From Candidatus Staskawiczbacteria bacterium (GTDB taxonomy: Bacteria; Patescibacteria; Paceibacteria; Paceibacterales; Staskawiczbacteraceae): 64,000 bases of DNA. This document shows, piece after piece, positions 1 to 8,586 of the stretch. Position 1 is the first letter of the stretch, and every line of letters begins with the position of its first letter. The notes beneath the pieces were generated by a model. It was given only the letters and a program-made list of their open reading frames with translations. It was not told the origin of the DNA and made no database searches. The position numbers and the translations under genes were made by a program. The stretch is taken from contig CAILLM010000002.1 in NCBI GenBank assembly GCA_903835075.1, positions 18,460 through 82,459 on the forward strand. The letters run 5' to 3'.

Positions 1-2
1 AG

Positions 3-542
3 AAGTTGAAAGTTGATGCAAAAGACATCCAAACAACAAATTATAGCTTAACGCCAGTATATGAAAATTATACTACCCCAATTGCTGTACCCATGATTTA
101 TCCTGGAAACGTTAGTAGTGGCAGTAGCACTATTAAAACAGGCTCAACAGTTACAGGTTATAGGTTAGACCAAAATGTTCAAGTAAAAATAAGAGATTTT
201 ACAAAAGTAGGAGATATTTTATCTCAATCAACAGCAACTGGTGCTAATGTGGTTGGAGATTTGCAATTCACCATTGATAACCCAGAGCAATTTAGAGAGC
301 AAGCAAGGGCAACCGCCATCAAACAAGCAAAAGCTAATGCAAATAATTTAGCCAAAGAATCAGGTATCAATTTGGGCAAAATAATTAATGTTTATGAAGG
401 GTATAATCCTTCTCCAGTAATGTATAATTCATTATCCAAAAGCTCGGGAATGGGTGCGTCAGATGCAGTTTCCGTACCAGCAATCCAGCCTGGCCAACAA
501 GAAATTGATGTAACTATTAATTTAACTTACCAAGTTAAATAA
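3..542 (+). CDS. SIMPL (DUF541) domain protein, 5' end outside window
   Basis: The reading frame is open at the window edge, so the N-terminus (probably a signal peptide or anchor and the first part of the domain) is missing. The visible part matches the SIMPL/DUF541 family: an early 'DIQTTNYSL' segment, a beta stretch 'YRLDQNVQVKIRDF', an 'A..QAKANANNLAKESG' helix and a final beta strand 'DVTINLTYQVK'. Family members are periplasmic or surface beta/alpha proteins without an established enzymatic role. It ends 4 bp before the next gene, so the two are probably co-transcribed. Confidence 0.8.
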   Translation, partial: KLKVDAKDIQTTNYSLTPVYENYTTPIAVPMIYPGNVSSGSSTIKTGSTVTGYRLDQNVQVKIRDFTKVGDILSQSTATGANVVGDLQFTIDNPEQFREQARATAIKQAKANANNLAKESGINLGKIINVYEGYNPSPVMYNSLSKSSGMGASDAVSVPAIQPGQQEIDVTINLTYQVK

Positions 543-546
543 AAAT

Positions 547-1350
547 ATGAAAAAAATTTATTTATTGGTTATAGTATTGTTAGTTTTGTTAGCAACACTC
601 ACGATAAATTTATATTTTTTAAGTAAAAAAGTTATTGCGCCCATTGTCCCAGTTACAAGTTGTATACAGGCGGGAGAAATTTATCAAAGCCCTGCTGTTT
701 CGGGAGTTAAGAAAGGAAAATGTTGTAGTGGACTAACCGTGATCGAGCAAGCCACAAACCCAGATTGTGAACAAGCCAAACTTGCCGGAGGACAGGACTC
801 TATATGTTCTGCGTGCGGCAACGGAAGGTGTGAACAATGGGAAAACAAATGTAATTGTCCTCAAGATTGTAACAATAATTGTGCAAAAGAGGGAGAAGGT
901 GTTGGGGGAAGCGCAGTAGGAAGCAAGCAAAATTGTTGCCAGGGTTTGAAAGCAATGTCTGGGTTTGAATATAACGGTGGGTGTTCTGACATAAGGGTGC
1001 CTGGAAGCGCTGTTATTTGTAGTAGTAAGTGCGGAAATGGGATTTGTGAATCTTGGGAAAATGGATGCAACTGTCCCTCAGATTGCCAAAAAATAGGAAA
1101 TGGCTTACGAATTCCAAAAAATAATGCCGAGTTACAGTCATGTGTTCATGATTTTGACTGTTTAGTAGTTGAGGCTAAAACATGTTGTGGATGTTTTGAA
1201 GTGATAAATGGTATATATGATACATATTGGAATTCTTTGCAGTCTGAAAAGTGCGTCGTAAGCACTGCTTGCCCCGTATGTAAATATAACCTTGGTAATT
1301 CTAAGGGTGTTTGTATAAATAATGTTTGCCAAGTTAAGTCTAAGTGGTAA
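547..1350 (+). CDS. Membrane-anchored Cys-rich protein with two repeated CGNG modules
   Basis: Residues about 4-26 form one hydrophobic helix after a short MKK start, consistent with an N-terminal membrane anchor and an exported body. The exterior has two copies of a module of the form CGNGxCExWENxCNCPxDC (near residues 89-107 and 161-179), each beside a 'CCxGL' segment, plus a C-terminal Cys-rich block. The many cysteines suggest disulfide-stabilised or metal-binding modules; a dsbB-like gene exists at 28.6 kb. I recognise this as a Cys-rich surface protein type common in Parcubacteria genomes, but I know no function. Confidence 0.7.
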   Translation: MKKIYLLVIVLLVLLATLTINLYFLSKKVIAPIVPVTSCIQAGEIYQSPAVSGVKKGKCCSGLTVIEQATNPDCEQAKLAGGQDSICSACGNGRCEQWENKCNCPQDCNNNCAKEGEGVGGSAVGSKQNCCQGLKAMSGFEYNGGCSDIRVPGSAVICSSKCGNGICESWENGCNCPSDCQKIGNGLRIPKNNAELQSCVHDFDCLVVEAKTCCGCFEVINGIYDTYWNSLQSEKCVVSTACPVCKYNLGNSKGVCINNVCQVKSKW

Positions 1351-1361
1351 TCAAAAATTAT

Positions 1362-1862
1362 ATGGCAGAATATAATCCAAAAAATGAAGATAACAAATGT
1401 ATTTTTTGCGAAATAGTAGCTGGCAATATTAAAACGCCCGGTGTATTTTGGGAAGATGAAGAATTTATGGCATTTTTATCAATTGACCCAAATACAAAAG
1501 GTTTTTCTTGTGTAATTCCCAAAAAACATTTTAGCAGTGATGTTTTGAAAATGCCTGACAACGAATTGCAAAAATTTATTGTTGCCGCTAAAAAGGTTGG
1601 CGGAATATTAGAAAATTATTTTGATGACGTGGGACGAGTTGGCCTAATAGTAGAGGGTATGGGAATAGATCATGCTCATATAAAGCTTGTTCCTATGCAT
1701 GGCACAGAGGCTTTTAAAAATAGTGGATGGAAGCAAATTCTTAGTGGAAAACAATTTTGGTTTGATAAATATGAAGGGTGGATTTCTTCTGGTAGCGGGG
1801 CTACGGCTGACCCAGAAGAGCTAAGAAAATTGGCTGAAGACATCAAGCAGAAGGCAGGTTGA
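1362..1862 (+). CDS. HIT family protein
   Basis: A histidine-triad nucleotide-binding protein of about 166 residues. The N-terminal CxFCEIVAG segment is the usual HIT zinc/opening motif (CIFCEIVAGNI), and the C-terminal triad region reads GIDHAHIKLVP. The central histidine, which forms the covalent nucleotide intermediate in HIT enzymes, is present, but the third histidine of HxHxH is lysine. Most relatives hydrolyse dinucleoside polyphosphates or AMP conjugates. I chose the ATG at 1362 because the upstream in-frame ATG at 1344 overlaps the preceding gene and adds only six unconserved residues. Confidence 0.85.
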   Translation: MAEYNPKNEDNKCIFCEIVAGNIKTPGVFWEDEEFMAFLSIDPNTKGFSCVIPKKHFSSDVLKMPDNELQKFIVAAKKVGGILENYFDDVGRVGLIVEGMGIDHAHIKLVPMHGTEAFKNSGWKQILSGKQFWFDKYEGWISSGSGATADPEELRKLAEDIKQKAG

Positions 1863-1917
1863 TTTTTATGTGATTCGTGGTAGTATAAAATCGAAATAGA
1901 TTCGAGTTATTTTAAAT

Positions 1918-3705
1918 ATGGACTCTCAAATAGAAGAAATAAAAAGTAAGCTTAATGTATTGGATATTGTTGGAGGCTATGTTAAGCTTTCAAAAACTGG
2001 AATTAACTATCGTGGAATTTGTCCATTTCATTCTGAAAAAGGGCCATCTTTTTTTGTAAGCCCAGGTAGGCAAATGTGGAAATGTTTTGGTTGTGGAAAA
2101 GGTGGAGATATTTTTGAATTTATAAAAGAAATTGAAGGAGTGGAGTTTGGAGATGCCCTAAGGCTTTTGGCCAATAAAGCAGGAGTTGAATTAAAAAGGG
2201 AAAATCCCCAAATAACTAGTGAAAGAAAAAGATTATATGAAATTTGTGATTTGGCAAGTTCTTTTTTTGAAAAACAATTAGGAAGTTCGGCATATGGCAA
2301 AGATGCAAAAGAATATTTATTGAAAAGAGGGATTACCGAAGAAAGTATAAAAAAATGGAGGCTTGGTTATTCGCCAGACACTTGGCAGGGATTGTCAGAT
2401 TTTTTAGTGGGCAGGGGATACAACAGGGAGGAAATTGTAAGGGCGGGGCTTGCTGTGCCGTCTGATAAGGGGAATAACCCATATGATAGATTCCGTGGTA
2501 GAATCATTTTCCCAATTTTTGATTTGAATTCTCAGGTTGTTGGTTTTACTGCTAGAATTTTTAAAGATGCTGATAAAAAAGAAACTGCTAAATATATTAA
2601 TACTCCCCAAACAATGCTTTATGATAAGAGCAACGTTCTATACGGACTTAATTTCGCAAAACTTTCTATTAGAAAGAATAACCAATGCGTATTGACAGAG
2701 GGCAATACAGACGCCATAATGTGCCAACAAGCTGGTTTTGAGGACACAGTGGCAGTATCGGGTACAGCATTAACTGAAAGGCATTTAAACATTTTGAGAA
2801 GATATACCGATAATTTAATTTTAGCTTTTGATATGGACTCTGCTGGAGATGCAGCGACAAAAAAGGGGATTGACTTAGCGATATTGCAAGGTTTTAATAT
2901 CAAGGTAATACATAGTTATATCGGCGCAAAAGATCCAGCTGAAATAATTTTAGAAAATCCTAAAATTTGGATTGAATCACTGAAGACTGTTGTAGAGATA
3001 ATGGATTTTTCTTTTAATTCTGCGCTATCTAAATTTGATAAAAATACTCCACAGGGAAGAAAAGAGATAAAATTCATACTTTATCCAAGGATAGCTATAA
3101 TTCCAAATACTATTGAGCAGGCAAAACAATTTCAAAAACTAGCTCAAATATTCAATGTAAAAGAAGAGGACGTAAGAGCTGATTTTAATGAGTGGAAAAA
3201 GAATAATCAAAACAAGGGACAAATAACGACTAGGGTTAGCGTAGAAAAAGTTATACCAATTAGCAAAAATAACCCTACAGCAGAGGGGAGAAAAAAACTT
3301 TTAGAAGATAAAGTTGTCTCACTAGTTTTAAAAAATCCCGAAAATTTAAATTTAATTGAAAAATCTCATCACTATCTATTTACAGAAAAAACAAGAAGCT
3401 TAATTGAGAATATTAAGGACAGTGCACAAAAAAGAGGTAATGATGCAGAGGCTATTTTTGTAGATATTAAGAAAGATGAATATAAAGATTTATTAGATGT
3501 AATGGCCTTAAAAGCAGAAATAGACTATGAAGATGATGGCGAAGATGAGATTAACCTTTGCCTTTCTCAGTTAAAAGATATAGAATTGAGAAACAAGTTG
3601 ACTGAAATTTCAGGGGCAGTAAAATCGGAAGATGACGAAGAAAAGAGAGATGCGCTAATTAAAGAGTTTACAAAAAACGCTAAAGAATTACATCAAAAAA
3701 TATAA
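1918..3705 (+). CDS. dnaG: DNA primase DnaG
   Basis: Synthesises RNA primers at the replication fork. The CHC2 zinc finger is intact (Cys35, His38, Cys56, Cys59 in 'CPFHSEKGPSFF...CFGCGKGGD'). The TOPRIM core follows, with EGNTDAI and the metal-binding DMDSAGDAA motif. At 595 residues it has the usual size, and the C-terminal third is charged and poorly conserved, as expected for the helicase-binding domain. It is followed 10 bp later by rpoD, the classic dnaG-rpoD macromolecular synthesis order, so the two are probably co-transcribed. Confidence 0.97.
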   Translation: MDSQIEEIKSKLNVLDIVGGYVKLSKTGINYRGICPFHSEKGPSFFVSPGRQMWKCFGCGKGGDIFEFIKEIEGVEFGDALRLLANKAGVELKRENPQITSERKRLYEICDLASSFFEKQLGSSAYGKDAKEYLLKRGITEESIKKWRLGYSPDTWQGLSDFLVGRGYNREEIVRAGLAVPSDKGNNPYDRFRGRIIFPIFDLNSQVVGFTARIFKDADKKETAKYINTPQTMLYDKSNVLYGLNFAKLSIRKNNQCVLTEGNTDAIMCQQAGFEDTVAVSGTALTERHLNILRRYTDNLILAFDMDSAGDAATKKGIDLAILQGFNIKVIHSYIGAKDPAEIILENPKIWIESLKTVVEIMDFSFNSALSKFDKNTPQGRKEIKFILYPRIAIIPNTIEQAKQFQKLAQIFNVKEEDVRADFNEWKKNNQNKGQITTRVSVEKVIPISKNNPTAEGRKKLLEDKVVSLVLKNPENLNLIEKSHHYLFTEKTRSLIENIKDSAQKRGNDAEAIFVDIKKDEYKDLLDVMALKAEIDYEDDGEDEINLCLSQLKDIELRNKLTEISGAVKSEDDEEKRDALIKEFTKNAKELHQKI

Positions 3706-3715
3706 AAAATATTTT

Positions 3716-4921
3716 ATGGCAAAGCAAAAAACAAAAAAGATTAAAAAGGTTCAGAAGCTGAAAAAGGTCTTAAAGCCCAAAAAAATAATAAAGGCTAAAA
3801 AATCAACTGGTAAGCCACACAAAATAGAAAGAGTTTCTAAAAAAAATGTGATTGACCAGGTGCAACTTGATGCGCTTTTAAAAAAGGGTGAAGAAAGGGG
3901 TTTTGTTACAACCTCGGAGATTTTGTATGCTTTTCCTAAAATAGAACATGATATTGAAGGTTTAGAAAAAGTTTATGATGATTTCAAAGAAAGGGGAGTT
4001 CAGGTTAAAGAAATGCAGGAGTTTTTAGAAGTAAAACCAAAAAAAGGAGCAAAAGGAGCAAAAGCTAAAAAACCCTTGATTGGAAAAATTGATCCAATCC
4101 AAATGTATTTGAAAGAAATTGGAAAGTCGAGCTTTTTGTCGGCACGTGAAGAAAAAGAATTAGCAAAAAGAATTGAGGCTGGTGATGAAGATGCAAAAAA
4201 TAGGTTAGCCTTGGCAAATTTAAGATTAGTTGTTTCTATTGCCAAGAAATATGTGGGAAGGTCGCCAAACTTAACAATGCTAGACTTAATTCAAGAAGGA
4301 AATTTAGGTCTTTTTAAGGCAGTTAAAAAGTTTGATTGGAGGCGAGGATACAAATTTTCAACTTATGCAACTTGGTGGATTAGACAATCTATTACTAGAG
4401 CCTTGGCTGACCAGGCCAGAACAATTAGAATTCCCGTGCACATGATTGAAACAATTTCTAAATACACAAAGGTAAGAAAAAATTTATTGCAGGAATTAGG
4501 CAGGGAGCCATTGGCCGAAGAAATTGCTGCTGAAATGGATTTAGATGTGGAAAAAGTACATCACATAAGAAAGATTGCGCAAAAAGCAGTATCTTTGGAG
4601 ACCCCTGTTGGAGAAGACAAAGACAAACAAGATAGTGTTTTGGCTGAGTTTATAAGGGATGATAAAACAATTGCGCCAAACACAGAAGCTTCTAGGAAAC
4701 TTTTGAAAGAAAGATTAAAAGAAATTTCTAGCGAGTTGACTCCAAGGGAATTGAAAATTTTAGGGATGAGATTTGGTTTAGATGATGGTGTAATGCATAC
4801 TTTAGAAGAAACAGGGGAAGAGTTTGGCGTTACCAGAGAAAGAATCCGTCAAATTCAGGCAAAAGCTTTAGAGAAGTTGCGCAAACATAAAGAGCTCAAA
4901 AAAGTTAAAGATTATTACTAA
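3716..4921 (+). CDS. rpoD: RNA polymerase primary sigma factor RpoD/SigA
   Basis: Housekeeping sigma-70 factor. After a Lys-rich N-terminus of about 40 residues comes a region 1.1-like helical domain, then region 1.2 (DPIQMYLKEIG), region 2 (NLRLVVSIAKKY ... GNLGLFKAVKKFDW ... YKFSTYATWWIRQSI), region 3, and region 4 with the helix-turn-helix ending VTRERIRQIQAKALEKLR. All promoter-binding regions are present, which fits the TTGACA/TATAAT-like promoters found across the window. It lies directly behind dnaG and is closed by a strong terminator. Confidence 0.97.
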   Translation: MAKQKTKKIKKVQKLKKVLKPKKIIKAKKSTGKPHKIERVSKKNVIDQVQLDALLKKGEERGFVTTSEILYAFPKIEHDIEGLEKVYDDFKERGVQVKEMQEFLEVKPKKGAKGAKAKKPLIGKIDPIQMYLKEIGKSSFLSAREEKELAKRIEAGDEDAKNRLALANLRLVVSIAKKYVGRSPNLTMLDLIQEGNLGLFKAVKKFDWRRGYKFSTYATWWIRQSITRALADQARTIRIPVHMIETISKYTKVRKNLLQELGREPLAEEIAAEMDLDVEKVHHIRKIAQKAVSLETPVGEDKDKQDSVLAEFIRDDKTIAPNTEASRKLLKERLKEISSELTPRELKILGMRFGLDDGVMHTLEETGEEFGVTRERIRQIQAKALEKLRKHKELKKVKDYY

Positions 4922-4941
4922 CCTGTCTGCCGGCAGGATAA

Positions 4942-4970
4942 AAAAATCCCCGAAAGGGGATTTTTATTTT
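4942..4970 (+). terminator. Rho-independent terminator after rpoD
   Basis: The stem AAATCCCC/GGGGATTT with loop GAAA is followed by a T-rich run. The A-run on the other side lets it serve also as the end of the convergent minus-strand gene at 4981. Confidence 0.9.
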
Positions 4971-4980
4971 TTGGTTTGGT

Positions 4981-5835
4981 TTAAAATTCTGTTATTAAAT
5001 TTATATCTTGTGCATCTTCTATTTTACCTCTGTGTGAGCCCATAGTATCTTCTGATGAGCGATGTGTATACTCAAAAATTATTTTTTTTCTTTCATCTAT
5101 AGAGAAGTCTTGATGATTTATAGCGGGCCCTCCAATACACCCGCCGTTACAATTAAGTAAGTCTAAAAATTTGTATAACTTCGAGCCTGATTTTATTTCT
5201 TCAAGTGCTTTTTTGATATTTTCTATGCCATCTGTAACAAGAATTTCTCCTTCTTTAAAAAATTTTTGGATATGGGATGTGGCAGCTAATCCCCCAGAAA
5301 TAGGATAAATTTTTGTGTATTCACTTATTAATGAGTCAAAGTAGTAATTTCCATTGAAGTTTTCTTCTTTAATGCCATTTTTTTCAAAGATTTGTTTTAA
5401 ATCTTTTAAGTTTATTACAGCATCTATTTCTTCGTGTTTCGGCGCCTCAAGCGTCTCTTTGGCAAAACATGGTGAAATGAAAATAATTTTGCAATTAGGG
5501 TTAAATTTTTTGTAAATTTTTGCCATTGCTACCATTGGGGAAACAATTGGCATAAGATACTTTGTAAATTCTGGGTACTGGTTTTTTATAAAAGCAACAA
5601 CCGTGGGACAGGGAGTAGAAATAAATAATTCCTGCGAGGGGTTATCTTTTATATAATTTTCATAAGCCCAATTTACCATTTTGGCACCAAAAGTTAGCTC
5701 AGTGACTTCTTCAAATCCTAGCGCGCGCAACATTCCGATAATATTGGGATATTTGAAATCAATAGCAAAAGTTGGCGCCAGCATTGCCACTGCCGTATTG
5801 TTTTTTATTAGTTCAATTTTTTGTTGTAACTCCAT
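4981..5835 (-). CDS. [FeFe]-hydrogenase H-domain-like protein, stand-alone
   Basis: The 284 residues correspond to the iron-only hydrogenase large-subunit C-terminal domain with no N-terminal ferredoxin domains. The three signature loops are visible: L1 'STPCPTVVAF' (Cys76), 'SPMVAMAK' and L2 'SPCFAKE' (Cys123), and L3 'LNCNGGCIGGP' (Cys229, Cys233). The four cysteines that bind the [4Fe-4S] part of the H-cluster are kept. The adjacent L1 cysteine that relays protons in catalytic hydrogenases (TSCCP) is proline here, as I recall for sensory-type or divergent members. It follows two small membrane proteins with 4-bp or shorter spacing. It could be a redox or H2 sensor or an iron-sulfur electron-transfer protein; hydrogenase activity is doubtful. 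Confidence 0.8.
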   Translation of the reverse strand: MELQQKIELIKNNTAVAMLAPTFAIDFKYPNIIGMLRALGFEEVTELTFGAKMVNWAYENYIKDNPSQELFISTPCPTVVAFIKNQYPEFTKYLMPIVSPMVAMAKIYKKFNPNCKIIFISPCFAKETLEAPKHEEIDAVINLKDLKQIFEKNGIKEENFNGNYYFDSLISEYTKIYPISGGLAATSHIQKFFKEGEILVTDGIENIKKALEEIKSGSKLYKFLDLLNCNGGCIGGPAINHQDFSIDERKKIIFEYTHRSSEDTMGSHRGKIEDAQDINLITEF

Positions 5836-5839
5836 TGAT

Positions 5840-5968
5840 TTAAAATCCCCAAGATTTTACCATTGACCAGATAACAATTAAAAAAATAATTATATAAAGT
5901 ACAACAAGGTGCCAAGCTGGCACTGATAGAAATGTAAGCGCTGTAATTAAGATGTCTCCGATTGCCAT
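5840..5968 (-). CDS. 42-residue single-span membrane protein
   Basis: A short open frame starting MAIGDILITALTFLSVP, with a hydrophobic helix at roughly residues 21-35 (HLVVLYIIIFLIVIW) and ending in 'MVKSWGF'. Its ATG overlaps the stop codon of the upstream 104-residue gene (TAATG) and its stop lies 4 bp before the hydrogenase-like gene, so it sits precisely inside an operon. That packing and its clean hydrophobic profile are the reasons for calling it. No family recognised; it may anchor or partner the hydrogenase-like protein. Confidence 0.65.
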   Translation of the reverse strand: MAIGDILITALTFLSVPAWHLVVLYIIIFLIVIWSMVKSWGF

Positions 5969-6282
5969 TATTTTATTGTACTTGATTTAATAAAGTTTCC
6001 CCAAATAAAATTGAAAAAAGTTTTTGCTTGGTCTAAGTAATAATTTGCTGGAGTCAATATCCAATCAAAGCTTTGATTCCATTTGTCTACGTTTACAGAA
6101 ACTCCAAAAGGAGATAATATTTTATCTACATCAAATCCGAAATATCTTTGCAAAACATAAATTAACCCTAAAATTAACAAAATACCAATAGCAATTTTGA
6201 TAATAGGGCTTACTATAAATTTTATTAAAAATACAACAATAGCAATTACTACAACTATTTCTATGATAGATGTAAGATCCAT
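5968..6282 (-). CDS. Small membrane protein of unknown function (104 aa)
   Basis: The first 47 residues are two closely spaced hydrophobic helices (about 5-20 and 25-46) interrupted by 'IKFIVSPIIK'. The remainder is a soluble amphipathic tail rich in aromatic residues. It is the first gene of a three-gene minus-strand operon with the 42-residue protein and the hydrogenase-like protein. I do not recognise the family. Its position suggests a membrane partner for the iron-sulfur protein, which is inference from context only. Confidence 0.65.
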   Translation of the reverse strand: MDLTSIIEIVVVIAIVVFLIKFIVSPIIKIAIGILLILGLIYVLQRYFGFDVDKILSPFGVSVNVDKWNQSFDWILTPANYYLDQAKTFFNFIWGNFIKSSTIK

Positions 6283-6351
6283 AATTTTATTTGATTATTA
6301 ATAATTCTTTATTAATTTTACCACAAAAAGATAAATCAATGCAAAATAAAG

Positions 6352-7341
6352 CTATTGGACTGTTTTTTCTGAGATTAATTGGTTGAGTATTTTTTTGACC
6401 TCATTCATGCTGGCTTGGTCAATTATGGAAATGGGAATAATTTTTTTTCCCCCTTCGGGCGATCTGCCGAAGGCAGAAAATTCTTTTTTGATTTTTATAA
6501 CAGTTTTTTCATCAATCAAGTCACTTTTACTTAAAAATATGTATTCTTTTTTATCTAAAAGTAAATCTCCATAATTCTCTAGCTCGTGTCTGACGGTTTT
6601 ATAGTCAAGCAGGGGGTTATTAGAGTCAGCAGAAATAAAATGAAACAAAATCTTTGTACGCTCTATGTGTTTTAAGAATTTCACGCCAAGCCCCTTGCCT
6701 GTTGAGGCGCCCTCTATGAGCCCAGGTATGTCAGCCAGTATTAGGTCGTAATATACGCCCAAATTTGGCTCTAGGGTGGTAAAAGAATAATTAGCCACCT
6801 TTGCTTGCGCTTTAGTAAGTTCGTTTAACAGGCTTGATTTCCCTACGTTTGGTAGGCCTACAAAACCTACATCAGCTATCATTTTGAGTTCTAAGTGTAG
6901 TTCAAACTTTTCACCTGGTTTTCCTTCTTGAAATTGTCTTGGGCTGGTGTTGATTGCACTTCTAAAATACCAATTTCCTTTTCCGCCAATTCCACCCTTT
7001 GCAACTAACTCGCGTTGGCCAATTTTTGTGATTTCAATGTCTTTGTTTGTGGTAATATTGTGGCAAACCGTGCCTACTGGTACATGTAAAATAAAATCAT
7101 CAGCATTACTACCATCGTGGAGTCCTGATTTCCCGTTTTCTCCATCTGGTGCGTTGTAGTCTTTTTTAAAACGAAAATGCCTTAAAGCTCCAAGGTCTGC
7201 GCATCCTTCCAAAAAAACGCTTCCACCAATTCCACCATTCCCGCCAGTTGGCCCTTTAACAAATTTTATTTTACTAAAAGTTGACATGCCCTTTCCACCA
7301 TGTCCAGCTGAAACAGTAATTTTTACATCATCTACCATCAT
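6352..7341 (-). CDS. obgE: GTPase ObgE/CgtA
   Basis: Ribosome-associated GTPase for 50S assembly. The Gly-rich Obg fold occupies about residues 1-155 (GGKGMSTFSKIKFVKGPTGG ...). The G domain has G1 GLPNVGKSS, switch II DIPGLIEGA, and 'LSKSDL' as the G4 motif. The 329-residue length equals a minimal Obg without the extra C-terminal OCT domain. A palindromic insert at 6449-6476 adds a short 'FGRSPEGGKK' stretch near the C-terminus. The first two codons are both Met; the second would serve equally well. Confidence 0.95.
   Translation of the reverse strand: MMVDDVKITVSAGHGGKGMSTFSKIKFVKGPTGGNGGIGGSVFLEGCADLGALRHFRFKKDYNAPDGENGKSGLHDGSNADDFILHVPVGTVCHNITTNKDIEITKIGQRELVAKGGIGGKGNWYFRSAINTSPRQFQEGKPGEKFELHLELKMIADVGFVGLPNVGKSSLLNELTKAQAKVANYSFTTLEPNLGVYYDLILADIPGLIEGASTGKGLGVKFLKHIERTKILFHFISADSNNPLLDYKTVRHELENYGDLLLDKKEYIFLSKSDLIDEKTVIKIKKEFSAFGRSPEGGKKIIPISIIDQASMNEVKKILNQLISEKTVQ
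6449..6476. repeat. Palindromic element inside obgE
   Basis: CCCCCTTCGGGCGATC followed by TGCCGAAGGCAG. It resembles the elements at 9165 and 24444, with the same GAT(C) centre flanked by CTTCGGG-type arms. It is translated as part of ObgE. Confidence 0.6.
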
Positions 7342-7348
7342 AGTTTTT

Positions 7349-7621
7349 TTATTTTACGTATAAATTGCAAAAGCAATGCCCATCTTTTTCAACCTCATCT
7401 TTGTGCCAAATGCAGGGGCAAATCTTTTTTGCATCTTCCTCTTTGTCGCCAGAAACTCTTCTGCACGGGCAATATTGTGCCCCATGAGTTTCTTCGTTGC
7501 GCAAAAGTCCGTCTATAATTCTTTCCACGGTTTTTTCATCGGGGTTTAATTTGAACCCGCTAGTTTCTGCATGCTCTTGGAATTCTTTTTTTAATTTTTT
7601 TACAATTTCTTCTTTTTCCAT
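7349..7621 (-). CDS. Ferredoxin-thioredoxin reductase catalytic (beta) subunit
   Basis: The 90-residue protein carries the full FTR-beta cysteine set: CPC at 51-53, CPC at 68-70 and CFC at 83-85 ('GHCFCNLYV', usually CHC). In the family these bind one [4Fe-4S] cluster next to a redox-active disulfide that reduces thioredoxin using ferredoxin electrons. Its ATG overlaps the stop of the thioredoxin gene (TAATG), so the two are translationally coupled, and the thioredoxin is the obvious substrate. No alpha (variable) subunit is seen, as in many non-plant systems. Confidence 0.9.
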   Translation of the reverse strand: MEKEEIVKKLKKEFQEHAETSGFKLNPDEKTVERIIDGLLRNEETHGAQYCPCRRVSGDKEEDAKKICPCIWHKDEVEKDGHCFCNLYVK

Positions 7622-7950
7622 TATTTTGTTTCTTTAATTGTATTTTCTACCCACTCTTTTATGGAATTTTCAGGTATTAATCCTACAAAATTATTTACTT
7701 GTTTCCCATTTTTAAACATAAAAACTGAAGGAATTTTTTCTACATCAAATTTTTGTGAAGTAGCGGGGAACTCATCTACATTAATTTTCCACAAAACAAC
7801 ATTTTCCTTAAAATGTTCAGCTACTTTTTCTAAGATTGGGCCTAAAACTTGGCATGGCCCGCACCATGTAGCAAAAAAATCTACTAAGACAAATTTGTCT
7901 GTGGCGCCAAGCTCTTCTTCAAAATTTTTATCAGTTATATTTTGTGTCAT
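7621..7950 (-). CDS. trxA: Thioredoxin
   Basis: A canonical 109-residue thioredoxin with active site WCGPC (Cys30, Cys33), the preceding 'VLVDFFATW' strand, and the cis-proline segment 'KIPSVFMF'. Cytosolic disulfide reductant. It is the first gene of a pair with the ferredoxin-thioredoxin reductase beta subunit, which suggests ferredoxin rather than NADPH drives its reduction here. Confidence 0.95.
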   Translation of the reverse strand: MTQNITDKNFEEELGATDKFVLVDFFATWCGPCQVLGPILEKVAEHFKENVVLWKINVDEFPATSQKFDVEKIPSVFMFKNGKQVNNFVGLIPENSIKEWVENTIKETK

Positions 7951-7959
7951 TTTTTTAAT

Positions 7960-8586
7960 TTAATTTATATCGTTTAATAATATTTGGTGGTCTTTCTTAA
8001 ACCATTTTAAACAAATGTGATAAATGCCAAACGTTATAAAGTATGCGGCCATTACATCTATGGTGTAATGGTAATGCCCAAGCAAGGCTAATATACCTAA
8101 TATAACAGAAATAGAGACAAATGAATAGCGTAATTTCTTCTCTGGCCAAAAAATTAAAGCCATTAGAAACGGGAAGCCCACATGCCCTGAAAAAAATAAA
8201 TCTCCACCCGAGGTAATGCTTTTAAAAATATTTAAGTTTGTGGCAACAATATTTGGGTAAATTCCCACGTGAGTCATGGTTATAAAAACAGAACGAATCA
8301 AAATAAAAACAGAAGTGCTTTTTAGTATAAAAAGCATTCTTTGAGGCTTAATTAAACATAGAATTATTATAAAAATAATTACGGCAAAAAAGCCATAAAC
8401 AAAAATATCGGCTACATTAAAAATTGGGATATTGCTTAAAATTATGTCTGTGACAGCATTGCTTTGTTTATCGGTGGCATAGTCTGAGGCAAAATATTCA
8501 ACAACCAAGCTTACAAATAAAAAAACTATTCCCGTAACAAGGGAATAAGCAAAATATTTGTTTGTTAAATATTTTTTATGAATCAT
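7960..8586 (-). CDS. PAP2-like / sphingomyelin-synthase-like membrane phosphatase
   Basis: A 208-residue membrane protein with about six hydrophobic segments. The diagnostic motifs are 'GGDLFFSGHVGFPF' (C2-like, Ser-Gly-His) and 'GHYHYTIDVMAAY' (C3-like, HxxxTxD), which place it in the PAP2/PAP2_C lipid phosphatase-phosphotransferase group. The substrate is probably a lipid phosphate or diphosphate. Its start overlaps the stop of uppP by 4 bp (ATGA), and that pairing supports a role in lipid-carrier or membrane-lipid metabolism. Confidence 0.8.
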   Translation of the reverse strand: MIHKKYLTNKYFAYSLVTGIVFLFVSLVVEYFASDYATDKQSNAVTDIILSNIPIFNVADIFVYGFFAVIIFIIILCLIKPQRMLFILKSTSVFILIRSVFITMTHVGIYPNIVATNLNIFKSITSGGDLFFSGHVGFPFLMALIFWPEKKLRYSFVSISVILGILALLGHYHYTIDVMAAYFITFGIYHICLKWFKKDHQILLNDIN

